Shown: positions 25,301 to 36,511 of the stretch, one piece after another | How positions within the stretch are numbered: the stretch's first letter is position 1 | How the letters are laid out: every line of letters begins with the position of its first letter | Program-made: the position numbers and the translations under genes | Assembly: GCA_050084985.1 (NCBI GenBank) | Contig: JBITNC010000001.1 | Coordinates: forward strand, 50,964,001-51,028,000 | DNA from: Nageia nagi | Taxonomy: Eukaryota > Pinophyta | Length of the DNA stretch: 64,000 nucleotides | Reading direction: 5' to 3' | Notes under the pieces: generated by a model | The model's database searches: none | Told to the model about the DNA's origin: nothing | The model's input: only the letters and a program-made list of their open reading frames with translations

Positions 25301-26154
25301 TTCTATAAGCTTAGGGATGCTATCGGGTTGGGTAAGTGGCCCTCAAGGGGGAGTAAAGTTTGAATTCTTGTGTTGAATTCATGTTTGTGATGATAACTTC
25401 ACCTTTAGGAGGATTTTGTGCTATATAGTGTTGATTTTATTGTACAACTTCATGGTAAGTTTGCTCTACATAAGGAACTTGTTGTATAAATTAGCCAATC
25501 TATCATTATTCAGCTATCCATGTGCGAGGTACTGTTATGTGTCTTTTGGCACTATTCAATTATCAATATATGAGAAACTTGTATGTGCATACTCTATCTT
25601 TGGTTAATCTAGCATTGTTTAATTATCCATGTGTGAGGAACTCTTATGTGTCTTTTGGTATTGTTTAATTATACATATATGAGGAACTTGTATGTTCATG
25701 CTCTATTTTGTAATGATAATCAACACATGTTTTATATATAGTAGGTGATTATAAGTTTTTGGCATGGCATCTTCATGATGACTTATAGTGCACCATTGAT
25801 CAGTTTATGATGGCATTTGTGTGATTCATATATCCTTGTTGATATGAATATGATGCATCTAATTGATCTTGTTATTTGAGATACTAATGACTTACAGGTT
25901 CCTTTGCTATTACATATTAATTACCTTAGGTATGCAAACTCTTGGAGACTCTTCATGACTTCCAGTTGGATGACTACTTCATGTACATTAAAACTAGTTG
26001 TGTTTAATGATTGTATTTGGCAAAGTACTGAGTCTTAACTAGATCTTTCTTACTTCACAAATATGTAAAAAGTTCTCATCTCTATTGTATCTATTTGGAG
26101 GATAACTTTCTTACTTTATCTTCTCTCTTACTCGCTCTATCCCGATATTGCATT
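25301..26154 (+). other. copia-1 3' untranslated region
   Basis: About 850 bp without coding signal between pol and the polypurine tract. The last 240 bp (about 25,920-26,150) also occur, diverged, at about 27,760-28,000 in front of a related LTR. Confidence 0.7.
25492..25712 (+). repeat. 112-bp tandem duplication in the copia-1 3' UTR
   Basis: Two copies of a roughly 112-bp unit ('aatctatcattattcagctatccatg'-like start, 'tcttttggcactattcaatta' middle, 'gaaacttgtatgtgcat' end), the second beginning near 25,605. They differ at roughly one position in seven. Confidence 0.8.
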
Positions 26155-26163
26155 AAGGGGGAG
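26155..26163 (+). other. copia-1 polypurine tract
   Basis: AAGGGGGAG lies directly against the 3' LTR. Confidence 0.9.
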
Positions 26164-26665
26164 TGTTGGAATGTATAATGCATTATTGTAAAGGTTTGTA
26201 TTAAATCTTCTATGTAATTTCATTAATACTTAAGGGTATCATTTGATACCTTAAGTATTTAAGTGAATATGATAATGTAACTTGTCCTACACTCCATGTC
26301 ATGAGCATGCCCCTTAGGTAAAAGGATGTGCATGTCATGCTTTTGTACATTGGATAAAAGGATGATCCAAAGATAGATTTTGGCCTATAAATAGAAGTCT
26401 TCCTCTTTGTGATTACACATCAATTGTGGAGTAAAGTTATGCTATAGGATAGGAGCATAGGAGTTGAGATTAGGAGGATTGTAAGAGGGTTGTATTTGTG
26501 ATTGAAGTAAAGATCTAGTTAGTGGATGTACTCCTAGTTGGAGGAACCTCTTACATCTTGTGTTATCTTTATGAGATTTCTTTGTGTGATAGTTAGACAT
26601 AAATTGAGAGCTTTCATATGATCTTGGTAGTTTAGGATTATTCTTGTTATAGTTCAATTCTCTCA
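26164..26665 (+). repeat. copia-1 3' LTR
   Basis: 502 bp, TGTTGGAATG to TTCTCTCA, with TATA box CCTATAAATAGAAG near 26,386-26,399. It is followed immediately by AATAT, the right copy of the target duplication. Confidence 0.95.
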
Positions 26666-26670
26666 AATAT

Positions 26671-26929
26671 ATACTACAGGTAGAAACATGCACCTTTAAC
26701 TAATAAGTTTGCATGCCTAGGGAGTTTTTGGAACCTAGATACATTTTGTGAATGCAAGAACAAATATTGGCACCTATGGTTTTACATTTTGCATGCCTGG
26801 CCACTATGGGAATAGTGGTACACACCATGGGTGGCTTTCATTTTTGCTTCATTTCTAGTCTTATTTCAGTTATTATACCTACACCCACATTTTTGAGTGA
26901 AATAATAATGTAAATCATTAGAACTACTT
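26671..26929. other. Flank between copia-1 and gypsy gag
   Basis: Probably the downstream continuation of the reverse gag element; no clear domain. Confidence 0.35.
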
Positions 26930-27715
26930 ACCATGCCAATGCAACCACTTGGTTGTGAAGGAGGTAGAGGATTAGTGAATACCTTTGACTATCCATTATC
27001 AAGATGTATAGGTCTAGGGTCTATAGTGGCTTCATCATCCATGTTAATAGGTTTTTTGTTAATAAATTCCTGTATGATATGCCTTAAATTCATGCAATTG
27101 CATGTTAGATATCTAGGTACCCTATGATAATTACAGAATTCCTTATATCTAAAATTTTTAAGAACACAATTTAGAAACTTAGGCTTAACAATAGGAGGAA
27201 TTTCAATATGATCTTCTTTTTAAAAAACATTAAGAATATTATCAATAGTATTAATAAAAGGTGTAAACTTTCTCCTAGGCTTAGGATTATTGTTTTGTTT
27301 ATGACTAACATTGTTTACTTCATCTTTTTTATTATTTTTAGTTTTTTACACTATCTTTTGATATGTAGGAGTATTATTGTTACACGTAGCATATAAATTC
27401 TTAATGCATGACTCTTTTTTAAATAAAACATCCATCATATCTCCTAATGTCATATCATGATTGGAAATTAATAACAATTTATATGTAGGTTACAAAGAAT
27501 TTGCAAATGTATCTTTCAAATATTGTTCAAGCATAGTGATTTTATTATCAATTCATGTCTATAATTTAACAAAATCATGAATAGATTGATGAGGCAATTG
27601 CTTAATCTTACACAAATCCTTGAAGTAAACTTTTCCAACAATATTATACTTCAAATTTTGTAAAAAATGATGAATTAGATCTGCATACCTATTAATGCTC
27701 TTTCCTATGTTGCAA
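26930..27715 (-). pseudogene. Ty3/gypsy gag remnant (C-terminal half, zinc knuckle)
   Basis: Reverse-strand gag fragment of a Ty3/gypsy element. It reads from NRYADLIHHFLQNLK (27,700) through a second-half capsid stretch (KQLPHQSIHDFVKL) and a Lys/Asn-rich linker to FCNYHRVPRYLTCNCMNL near 27,100. The latter aligns with the C-x-Y-H-R-x(4)-H-x(3)-C zinc-knuckle variant typical of gypsy elements of the Tat/Athila type, although the second His is lost. Stops are few and fit C-to-T changes. No protease or polymerase follows on this strand; copia-1 interrupts just beyond. The right end stops abruptly at the copia fragment. Confidence 0.7.
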
Positions 27716-27719
27716 AGAG

Positions 27720-28423
27720 TAAGAGAGAGATTTCAAGTTAGTTTCAATATGCAAGCTCATGGAGGCTCATATTATCAATTTCTTATTGAAGACTACTTCA
27801 TGTACATTATAACAATTTATGGTTGATGGTTATTGTATTGTAAACTATTTGTCAAAATGGTTAAGTAGTTGAGCCTTATCTAGGATCTATTACTTCTCAA
27901 GATGTAATGTTCTTATCTAATATTGTATATATTATGGAGGAGAACTCTTTTACTTTCTTTCTATCACTATCTTCTCTACTCTTTAGCCAATATTGCATTA
28001 AGGGGAAGTGTTAGAATTTATAATGCATTATTTTTTGGTATCTAAAATATCTTTCAATTAATTCATCTAAATACTAAAAGTATTTATAAATACCTTTTAG
28101 TATTTAGGGAATTAAATAAGTACAATTTTACCATTCTTACCACATGTAAACCTTAGGTAAAAAGGTGAGTTAAGGTGGGGTTCTATCCTATAAATAGAGG
28201 GCTTGGACTTATTGTAAATACAATTGAATAGAAAAAATTTATGCTCATACTTTGTAGGTTGAGAGGATGGGAGAGAGGTTGTAAGAATTGTAAAAATTAT
28301 CTTTGATAAGTAAAGATATTGAGTTAAAGTGGAGTACTCTCACCTTGAGAGGAACCACTATACTTGCTAGTGTCACCTTGTGAATGTGATTGTATTTATG
28401 TTATTATAGTGTGAGTTTCATCA
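27720..28423 (+). mobile_element. 3' end of a copia-1 relative (3' UTR, polypurine tract, LTR)
   Basis: 27,760-28,000 resembles the copia-1 3' UTR. A polypurine tract (AAGGGGAAG, 28,000-28,008) is followed by an LTR starting TGTTAGAATTTATAATGCATTA at 28,009, clearly related to the copia-1 LTR (shared AATGCATTATT, TACTAAAAGTATT, AGGTAAAA, CCTATAAATAGAGG and GAGGAACCACT blocks). The LTR seems to end near 28,420. The body of the element is missing, so it was truncated at about 27,716 before or during formation of the neighbouring junction. Confidence 0.75.
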
Positions 28424-29389
28424 TGATTAAGAAGAGGATACTTCAAGGTTAATCTTGGGTAGAGGAGGTTCTTCTCCTTTGAATATTTGGATTTTAGAGG
28501 AGTCAAATCATGAGAATTGGGATATTTTTATCATGGAATCAAAATTGTAATTTAAGAGGATCATTGAGCTTGAAGAAGGTCTTAAGAATTCCAATTTTCA
28601 AATTTTGGGATAATTTGAGCTTAGATTTGAACATCTTGATATACCTTGTTAGTATTTGGAGGTTAATTTTTATTTTGGAAGGATAGTTGATATTTTAGAA
28701 GACTATTTTGCATTTCAAAAGAGTTTGTTTAGGGTAAAATCTTAAAATTTGATACATTTTTTCCTTGTTGATGGTAAAATGAAGGCTTGAGAGTAATTAG
28801 TGAGCTTCTAGGAGGCTTAACTTGTAGTGAATCTATGAAATTTCATCATTAGAGCTTAGATGCTTGAGATTTTAGTATATTTTGCTAAATATTTGAAGGT
28901 ATTTTGCATCAAGATCTAAAATTTTAGACTAGTTATGTGTACATTGAGCTTTGGAGGGTTTGAATCCTTTTGAATATATCTCCAAATTTTTCATTTGGTA
29001 CATAGAAAATTATAACATCTATGCCCCTTAAAATCCACTTACAATACCAATGAAGGAATAAGAAATAAGGGAACAAAATAGTAAACTAGAAATTGGACAC
29101 TTTGATCACCTTCATGCATGAGATAATGGTACAATTCAAAAACCATAATCAAGGAACACCAAAACAAAGTGAGGGGTTTACTAGATAGACACATACTCCA
29201 CTACTCTAAGTCATAGGATCACTTTTCAATCCTAAAATAACTCATAAAATAGAACCAAAGGAGGAAAATTTGTATGATGTATTACAAGACTATATGTATA
29301 ATCTTGAATCCTTTATAAACATTGTACCCTTTCACACTTAATGGGAAACACGAAGTTAGAAATATGGGAGGATGTATAGATCCTCAAAA
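28424..29389. other. No gene recognised
   Basis: AT-rich; probably the leader side of the forward gag remnant, but no LTR or primer site could be placed. Confidence 0.35.
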
Positions 29390-30060
29390 TATAAGAAACC
29401 TAAGATGCCTTTGTCCATTTTTGATAGAAGTGATAGGATGACTAAAAGAGTGTGGTTAAAAAAGTTATAAAGCTACTTATCCCTTCATCTAATGGATGAA
29501 GAGTAAGGAATCAAAATAACTTCAATGTGTTCGGATGGTATAGCTTACTAATGGTGGCATAATGATATTACCACCCTTGGCCATGCTAAGGTTAAGAATT
29601 TCAAAGAATTTAGAAAAAGAGTTCTAGACAATTTTGAGCATAAACACATAGAGGAATACTTTAAAAGAACTAGTAATGTTTTGATATACAACCATAGTGA
29701 ATGCATTCATAGAAGAATTCAGGAGGATTGTAGTTTCTATTCCTAATATAGATGATGGAAAACTTACATATCTTTTTATGGATAGATTATAAGAACCCAT
29801 TAGATCATCACTAAAGGCCATGGAACCATTGACATAAGTAGTTTCCATTTACAAAGCCAAACTACTAAAAGTATTTAACCATCTAAGAGGAATGATCACC
29901 AAAAAAACATAATGGCAAGTGTTCATCTCGATGCACCTCCTTAATTAGTGGTAATGCAATTTAAACACTATGACCAACATGATAATCATACAATGGAGAA
30001 CAATGATACAATATTATTGATGAAAGCAAAGATACAATTACAATAAGAGTTACAATGTAA
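29390..30060 (+). pseudogene. Ty3/gypsy gag remnant (capsid core)
   Basis: Forward gag fragment. Frame reading gives SYLSLHLMDEE, then SMCSDGIAY, a stop and WWHNDITTLGHA, which is the W-W/H core of the Ty3/gypsy retrotransposon gag domain. FKEFRKRVLDNFEHKH follows, then after a frameshift a stretch ending LFMDRL, stop, EPIRSSLKAMEPLT. Trp and Gln codons have become stops. The downstream basic region starts near 29,900. No zinc knuckle, protease or reverse transcriptase was found; a reverse LINE-type fragment begins at 30,130. Confidence 0.75.
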
Positions 30061-30129
30061 AGATATAATTACGATTTATTATCATTTATTGTCATCATTC
30101 CATTATCACTTCATTAATCAAATTTATTT

Positions 30130-31620
30130 TGGTTATTGTTTTGGTCAAAGGTAAATTTATATTAATAGTGGTTTTTTATATAGGGCCCAAAAACCTATTT
30201 TACAAAAATTCATAATGATATATCATTTAGTGTGTGGAGAGCTACAATAGCCTACATCTCACTTCCACACTTGAAAGGAGTATCCAACCATTTATATTTT
30301 CTTTAATTGAAGTTCACATAGGTCCTACGGTCATAGCTATTTAGAATCATGCAGTGGTTCAAGAACTGAGAACATATTTTTTCATTAAGACTTCGAACAT
30401 AGTATCTATTCATTCCTATCTCATAGTCCTTCATAGCTTTATACTTCAAATCCATCTTGTCATAAAAATTGCTTCCTAATTTTCTAGATTGAATTGGAGT
30501 TATTTTATCTTTAGACCTCTTGTTTGATCTTTGCTTTTTATATGGAGTAATTTGTGAAGTACTTTAGATACATATTTTGCTTGAAACATTTCACTTGCAT
30601 GATTTCTAGTTCCCATCATTCAAAGAACTTGCATTGGATGAAGATTTAGCTTGGGTTTTTATGAACTAGATGAGAAGGGGAATCCAAGCCAACCTCAGGG
30701 ATCTAGGTATCCTCCTTTGATGCACCACTTGCCATAAGGGAACAATATGAAGAGTTACTTTCATAATCCTCTTGATCATAATTCTCTTGGGAGCATTCAC
30801 TAAATATTTTTTTATTATATTGCATATGCTCATTAGACAACAATTGTGGAACATCATCCTTAAACTTCTAAGCTCTTACAAAAAGAGGGTAGTTTTTCTT
30901 CAAATGCCTTCATGTTGACAACCATAACACTGTAGATCAACATTTTCATATTCAATCTTTGGGGAACAAATGCCTCTATTGGAGGATATATTTATAAAGC
31001 ATGGCTATAGTTTAGTTGCATCCATCAAAACAACTAACCTTGCTTTATTAATATTTGATCTATTTAATGCATTTGCTTCAGTATGCTTATCAATTAACAA
31101 ATATATTCCAATAATGTTTCCAACTTTGGAGAAACTCTTCTCCCCCAAAATTGAGTTGAAAGGGCATATAAGTTGATCCAAACTAGAAAACCATACATGT
31201 ATGCAATTAGAGGATCAAAATTAGGGCTCCACCCTCTAATGAAAATTCCTCTCTACCTGTAAAACCAACTATATTTATTTTCCCATACATAGTTTTACCT
31301 CTATGTATCACTAAATGATACTAAGAAAAACCCTTAGGAAGTAATGTTATGAAGAAGGCTTTGGTCCAAGATCAAAGAATGAACTCCTTGAGCTCATCCA
31401 AGTTTGGTCTTTATCCCCAAATTTTACAAATAAGAGTACCTTTAGCATATATATCAAAATTGAGCATAACATCTTCTTCATCGATAAGAATTATAGGAGA
31501 AAGAACAATTTCCTACAATAATTTAGTATCATAATCCTTATGGAGAGGGTTTTGGCTCCTTATTATTGAATCCTAATTGAGCAAATCTTGGTGATCTTTG
31601 TTGGGTCTTTTGTATTTAGA
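30130..31620 (-). pseudogene. LINE ORF1-like (DUF4283 plus zinc knuckle) with LINE 3' tail
   Basis: Reverse-strand remnant. Near 31,200-31,560 it carries a DUF4283-type nucleic-acid-binding domain (KYSWFYR...RGIFIRGWSPNFDP, then VGNIIGIYLLIDKHTEAN). This is followed by ENVDLQCYGCQHEG, the start of a CCHC knuckle, near 30,920. DUF4283 proteins with such a knuckle are the ORF1 of many plant L1 elements. The rest to 30,250 is Lys/Ser-rich. The left end (30,132-30,240) is the same 3' tail found at 52,617, with the T-rich side outward, consistent with a poly(A) end on the reverse strand. ORF2 is absent, so this is an internally deleted LINE or an ORF1 copy. Confidence 0.7.
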
Positions 31621-32955
31621 TTTCCCAACCCTAAGGCTAGGACATCTTCTAATACCACTCTAATATATCAAATTACATGAGAATCTACCTGAACCATAGC
31701 TATCAGAATGTTGCTCAACATTCTTTGCATGCACAAAGTTATTTAGTAGATCAGAGACCCACCCACCATTATCACTTACCAAGTGTGCCAAATGAGCACT
31801 TTCACCACCAAATATCACCTTCATTTCACTCACAATCATATTTATAAAAATATATATTTATTTTAGTTATTTGTTATCATACCTTTTTCATATTTTAAAT
31901 TGTCTTATGATCTTATCAAAATTATTAACTATGCATTTGTTTTACATGCATTCATTTCATTTTATTATTTATACATATGTGAGTCATACATGCATAATGA
32001 ATTATTGTTTATCCATATGTATGTGTGTTTATTATGTGATTATTGTTGTGATATTCATACATACATATGAATTTTCCATTACCCATACATGCAAATCCTT
32101 TTTACTTATTTATTTGTGTATTTTCTTATATACTTACCTTTTTTTGTTAGTTCATACATGCATTATCATTATCCATCCAACATCAATATAATCATATATG
32201 TAAGCAAAATCATCATCATACCAATGCATAAGTATCATAGCATGTGTATATCATCATAGCATTGTAACTATAAATAATGTGCATATCATAAGATAATAGC
32301 ATGTCATCATAAAATCATCAAGTATCCATAACCTATAAACATACATAAAATATCCATAATAAAATATATATTCCATAAAATGTTCATCCATACATAAAAT
32401 AAAACTGTATTCCATGAATTTCATAAGTACATCATAGTAGTCAAAATGTGTACATAAATATCAAAAGTAATGTATACAAAATATGTGCTCGTAAGCACAT
32501 GTAAATACTAGATGTGTCATCCTAATCCTATGATCCTATCCATCCAACTATTAGGGTGTCATCCTCCCCTTTTTTGTGTGGCCTCTATGACTATTTAGAG
32601 GGATTCCTTGTCTCCCCCTCCCCTTGATGCTTACCCATGATGGGCCTCCTGGGTCATCCCCTATGGTAGTTGGGGGAACCTAAATGCTCTCATCCCAAAT
32701 GAGTATACCTACTATAAATCCTGAGTAATAGTCCTAGCTAACCTACTGATACCTACCCTATGTGTGCTATGTGACCCACTTTGATGAGATGTCACTATGT
32801 GTATCTTGGTGCAATTTCCTAATGGGTATCATCCCCTAGATGATGGATCAAATACCATAATCCTTATTGCTAGCAATTGGCCCTAGAAAGCTAGCATCCT
32901 AATTGGCTTCCTCTACTAGATATGAATGAACATATAGTGATTCTCTCATGATACC
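31621..32955. other. AT-rich, CAT-rich low-complexity sequence
   Basis: No gene. 32,160-32,480 is dominated by 'catcat', 'cataaaat' and 'atccat' words. A 106-codon open stretch at 31,871-32,191 is low-complexity and not regarded as coding. Confidence 0.4.
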
Positions 32956-34700
32956 ATATTAACCTCCTCTATCTAAATCAATATTGATGATATTTATGTT
33001 TCTATCTTGGTCTGTAGAGAGTCCCTCTCTCTACAGCATAACCACCAACATCATCAATCATTGTATCTCTCTATGCATTGCTTATATCTATGTCTATACC
33101 TCATCCTTGAATTGAAATATCATATCTCTCTCTTATACCATTGAGTCTCTCTCACCTTGTAGGGAATCTCTCTTTGCAATAATCACATCTTACTCCTATC
33201 AAGTGGTATCTCTTACTGTAATGGTTGTATCCCTCTCAATGAATAAATTATCCCTCTTGCCCACTAGTTGAGCATGATGTGCTTGCTACCCCTTGACCAT
33301 GATATTGAACCATCAATAAAAATTAGGACATCTTAGGTACCCTTTACTTGTTCATGTCTCCCTTCCTCCCTCTATTACAATCTACTAGATTAGCTACATT
33401 ATAGGATATGGATGCTCTCCTCCCCCTACTATGATTTCTCCTACTATCTTATCTCCCCTAATGGTAGCTCTTGTAGTCTACTACTAATAATCACTTGCTC
33501 TCATTATGAAGCCCACCATGCATCATATGCAGCTATAACTTGATGTCATTAGCATCAGGTACCATGATTATCTCATCTAATGCATCATCATGAGATGTGT
33601 ACCTCCTCCAAGGTAATGCCTTCTATACCTTTATCTTCCTATAGAGAGTTAGATTTACTAGTACATCTTATGGGACCCTAAACTATCAGGTAATCCACTT
33701 ATATTTGAAGACCTGCACATATCTCAACCTCTTTCTTCGAATGTCATGAGACCTCCTAATGTGGTCTAGGTACTTTTCCTCATTCACCCAATTTAGAGCC
33801 CTCCTATAGGACCTTTAAATAATATCCTTATGCCTCAGGCTAGTCCACATGCTCCTTTTCTAGGAGTACATCCTCTCAAAGGGCCTCTAGTGCTATGCCT
33901 CATACACTTTTATTAATGTATTATGTATGGTATCTCCCACCTTTCTATGGGCATCTCAAGATCAACAACCTTGATGCTATGAATTCCATATGGTAAGCGA
34001 TGGGATCATTCCACCTGCACATGTTCCCATGCATAAATCTAAACCAAGAGGTATATCAAGATTCCTACTCTTCTCCTCTACCTATTAGCCAACTATTGAT
34101 ATATTTTTTGTATAATAATGGGGCCCTATGCATAGATAGTACCCTCCTTCATAATATCCCAAACTATATCCAATAGGTTCTAAGGGAACTTATGCTTGCT
34201 TATGTAAGGTACCAAGAACCTATTGATTAAGGTCATCACCATGGTTGCTTAGAATATTAGTAGGCCCTAGTCATAAAGGATAGCATAATTGATGCCCCCA
34301 TGCCCAGTGCTGATCACTTATCATCCATTACCAAACATCCTCTACATCATACCACTCTTGATGGGGGCTTCAATGATCATCTCACGCTTAAGGGGTATGT
34401 GTAGTATCCAATACATGTCCTCAAGGATGATCATCATCTCACTTATAGGAAAGTGAAAGCTATTACACTCTAAGTCCTAATGGTCTACCAGTTTTTGGAT
34501 GTACATTTGATCAATGATCACTAGTCATAATCGCACTAAATCACCTAGCCTAACAACCTTGAACTAGATCCAATCCTTCTCATTTAGTGCACTATGTATA
34601 ATACCAAGGATGGGCTTGAATTTGTACCAAGTTTTTTCTTGATATAAGTTCAAGTAATAATATCAATACCCTAATCAAGTCAGTGTCTTTCTATTTTACA
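32956..34700 (-). pseudogene. Plant mobile domain (PMD) protein pseudogene 2
   Basis: Reverse-strand relative of the PMD pseudogene at 15.7-17.8 kb. Near 34,385-34,495 it reads DHWDLECNSFHFPISEMMII followed by LEDMYWILHIPL, the PMD signature. Further along are INYAILYD, LINRFLVPYISKHKFP and IVWDIMKEGTIYA, each next to a TAG or TGA that fits a former Gln or Trp. The far C-terminal part (about 33,100-33,260) has a strict 7-residue repeat beginning Arg-Asp (RDSLQGE, RDSMVQE-like with Q as a stop, RDMIFQF), as in a coiled coil. Frameshifts separate the blocks. Its 5' end faces the polypurine tract and LTR at 35.75 kb. Confidence 0.72.
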
Positions 34701-35740
34701 AAGTTAGTCCTCTTTATCTTTAGTTCATCTTCATTTTGTGTTCCTATATTTCATGTCATATTAGTCCATTTTATAACTAGTGTGTTATGTATAGGTGTTG
34801 TTTGACCTTTATTTGTATCTTCATTAAGTTTTATTATTTCCTTATCAAAAATTTCCCTTTATTTTTCTATTCTATATAACCAATTTGCAGTAGGATGGTT
34901 AGGGATTTCTAATCAATTCTTTGTAGACTAATTAATTTCTCAATTGGGTGGTTGAATAACCAACCCACCAATATTGGGTGCATCTAACTAGGTCCTAATT
35001 GGTAGGGTGCCCATTGATCCCTAAATCAAAATCTATTTGCATCCCATCGGCTAGTAGAATTGAATGGGATCGAATGAACTTGCACTTGAATTGAAGTAAA
35101 ATTTGAAAAAATATGCTCAAAAATGTAAAAAAATAAAATATACTCCAGTAAAATATTTCTAAACATGTTTATCTACATTTTAAATACACTTTTATTTAAT
35201 TTGGTCTAGTAAATTTCAAATGGTGTACTACCCTAGGTATGAGGGTTTTGCCCTATGTTTTATCAATGTTCATATATTTTCACTTTTAACAAAAATCAAA
35301 TTGTAGGTGCTTATCTTTTTCATATGGTATTTTTTCTAGTAGACCCTCTTTGGCAATTGTAGTTGTCATCATCTCATCTTAGTTACTTCCATAATCGCCC
35401 TCAACTCATAGAGTGAAAAAAGGTCCTCTCTAGGTCAAAGCTCCATTATTCAAGAGACAAGTGTGAAAAATGATAAAATGATTTATCTTTTTTATTTTTA
35501 ATCCATTGTAGGTCTAACAATTCCATTTATTAGTTAATTGATTTGTTGATCCCTATAGCTAGTCCATATAACTAGTTTCCCCAACCATCCTAATGGTTAG
35601 CTTTAACTAGTATGAAAGAGATTAGTCAGGTATAATTTGGTTATCTTATTTTTCTTTTTCCCATAAATTCTATCAACTCTTATCACTTATAAATCGATAA
35701 TATGGGTGTGGTCCTATCTTGGATCTCATCCTATCTTCTT
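34701..35740. other. Spacer between PMD pseudogene 2 and polypurine tract
   Basis: About 1 kb with no coding signal. It would contain the promoter of the antisense PMD gene if that gene belongs to the retroelement. Confidence 0.4.
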
Positions 35741-35752
35741 ACTTAAGGGGGA
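35741..35752 (+). other. Polypurine tract
   Basis: ACTTAAGGGGGA lies directly before the TG of the LTR. Confidence 0.6.
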
Positions 35753-36296
35753 TGTAATCACCCAACCTATTTTGTATTTAATCATATTCATCCTATCAGG
35801 TACCCCCATAGGTGTGATCAATTTTTTCATAAATTGGCATTCTAGTCTTGTATTTTTGCCTGTCATCTTTTATCATTTCAGCATATTTTATCATTTATCA
35901 TTTAGTACTGCATCTTGAATAGGCATCATATGCCTTTTTACTATAATTGAACTCTTGGTATGTATGTGAGCCTACGCTTGGTCATTCAACATGATTATCT
36001 CACTTATCATATTAGTTCATTTGATGCAACTATGCCATTGATCATTTCACCCTTCAACTATTAGGAAAAAGTAGAATCATTGATCATTTCATCCTTTGAA
36101 TACTGGGATAAAGTAGAGTCATTGATCATTTTATCTTTCAACTATTGGGAAAAAGAAGATATAATTTGCTTTGGTTATTTGGTTACTTGATACAACTGCA
36201 TCCTTTCGACATGATTGTACAACATCATTGTACAATATATCTTACAATTTTATTTTATGATAATTTGCTTTCATCACTTTTGTTGATGTGATTACA
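35753..36296 (+). mobile_element. LTR (3' LTR of a forward retroelement)
   Basis: 544 bp beginning TGTAATCAC and ending GTGATTACA, a perfect 9-bp terminal inverted repeat, with a polypurine tract at its left edge. This polarity makes it the 3' LTR of a forward element whose body lies to the left. The following five bases are TTGTT; no partner duplication was found. A three-copy 42-bp repeat lies inside. Confidence 0.6.
36036..36161. repeat. 42-bp tandem repeat, three copies
   Basis: Three consecutive 42-bp units starting CATTGATCATTT at 36,036, 36,078 and 36,120, followed by 'caactattgggaaaaag' type sequence. Confidence 0.9.
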
Positions 36297-36332
36297 TTGT
36301 TATCATATCTTATTTTTCTTGAGTAGTGACTA

Positions 36333-36511
36333 GTTACAACACAATAGTGTTGGCACCATGAGGTGTTATAGCCATAAGTACCCTCGACACAACTATGTTA
36401 CTTATATCATATCTACTTTATCATGGTACAAATTGGTTACAACATGAAAATGTTGGCACCATGAGGTGTTATATCCATATGTGCCCTTGATATGACTATG
36501 TCAACCCTACC
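36333..36511. repeat. 103-bp spaced direct duplication
   Basis: GTTACAACA..TGTTGGCACCATGAGGTGTTAT blocks at 36,333 and 36,436 with matching downstream text (about 70 bp each). It lies just outside the LTR end. Confidence 0.8.

Larger units (their letters stand above)
18469..26665 (+). mobile_element. Ty1/copia element copia-1, complete but dead
   Basis: An 8,197-bp forward LTR retrotransposon. Both LTRs are 502 bp, and the element is flanked by the target duplication AATAT at 18,464-18,468 and 26,666-26,670. The order is 5' LTR, primer site, a very long leader (about 2.9 kb), gag, protease, integrase, reverse transcriptase, RNase H remnant, 3' UTR, polypurine tract and 3' LTR, which is the copia order (integrase before reverse transcriptase). 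By eye the LTRs differ at about 34 of 502 positions (6.8%), so the insertion is old. Multiple stops, lost catalytic residues and a deletion in the RNase H region make it non-functional. Confidence 0.95.

Noticed and set aside
31871-32191. 106-codon hydrophobic open frame resembling membrane segments
   Set aside because: Low-complexity Tyr/Ile/His/Cys string in CAT/TAT-rich DNA, no start context or homologue.
36236-36300. Possibility that GTGATTACA is a chance match to the LTR start
   Set aside because: Kept as LTR end because a 9-bp perfect inverted match combined with a polypurine tract is unlikely by chance, but without a partner LTR it is not proven.
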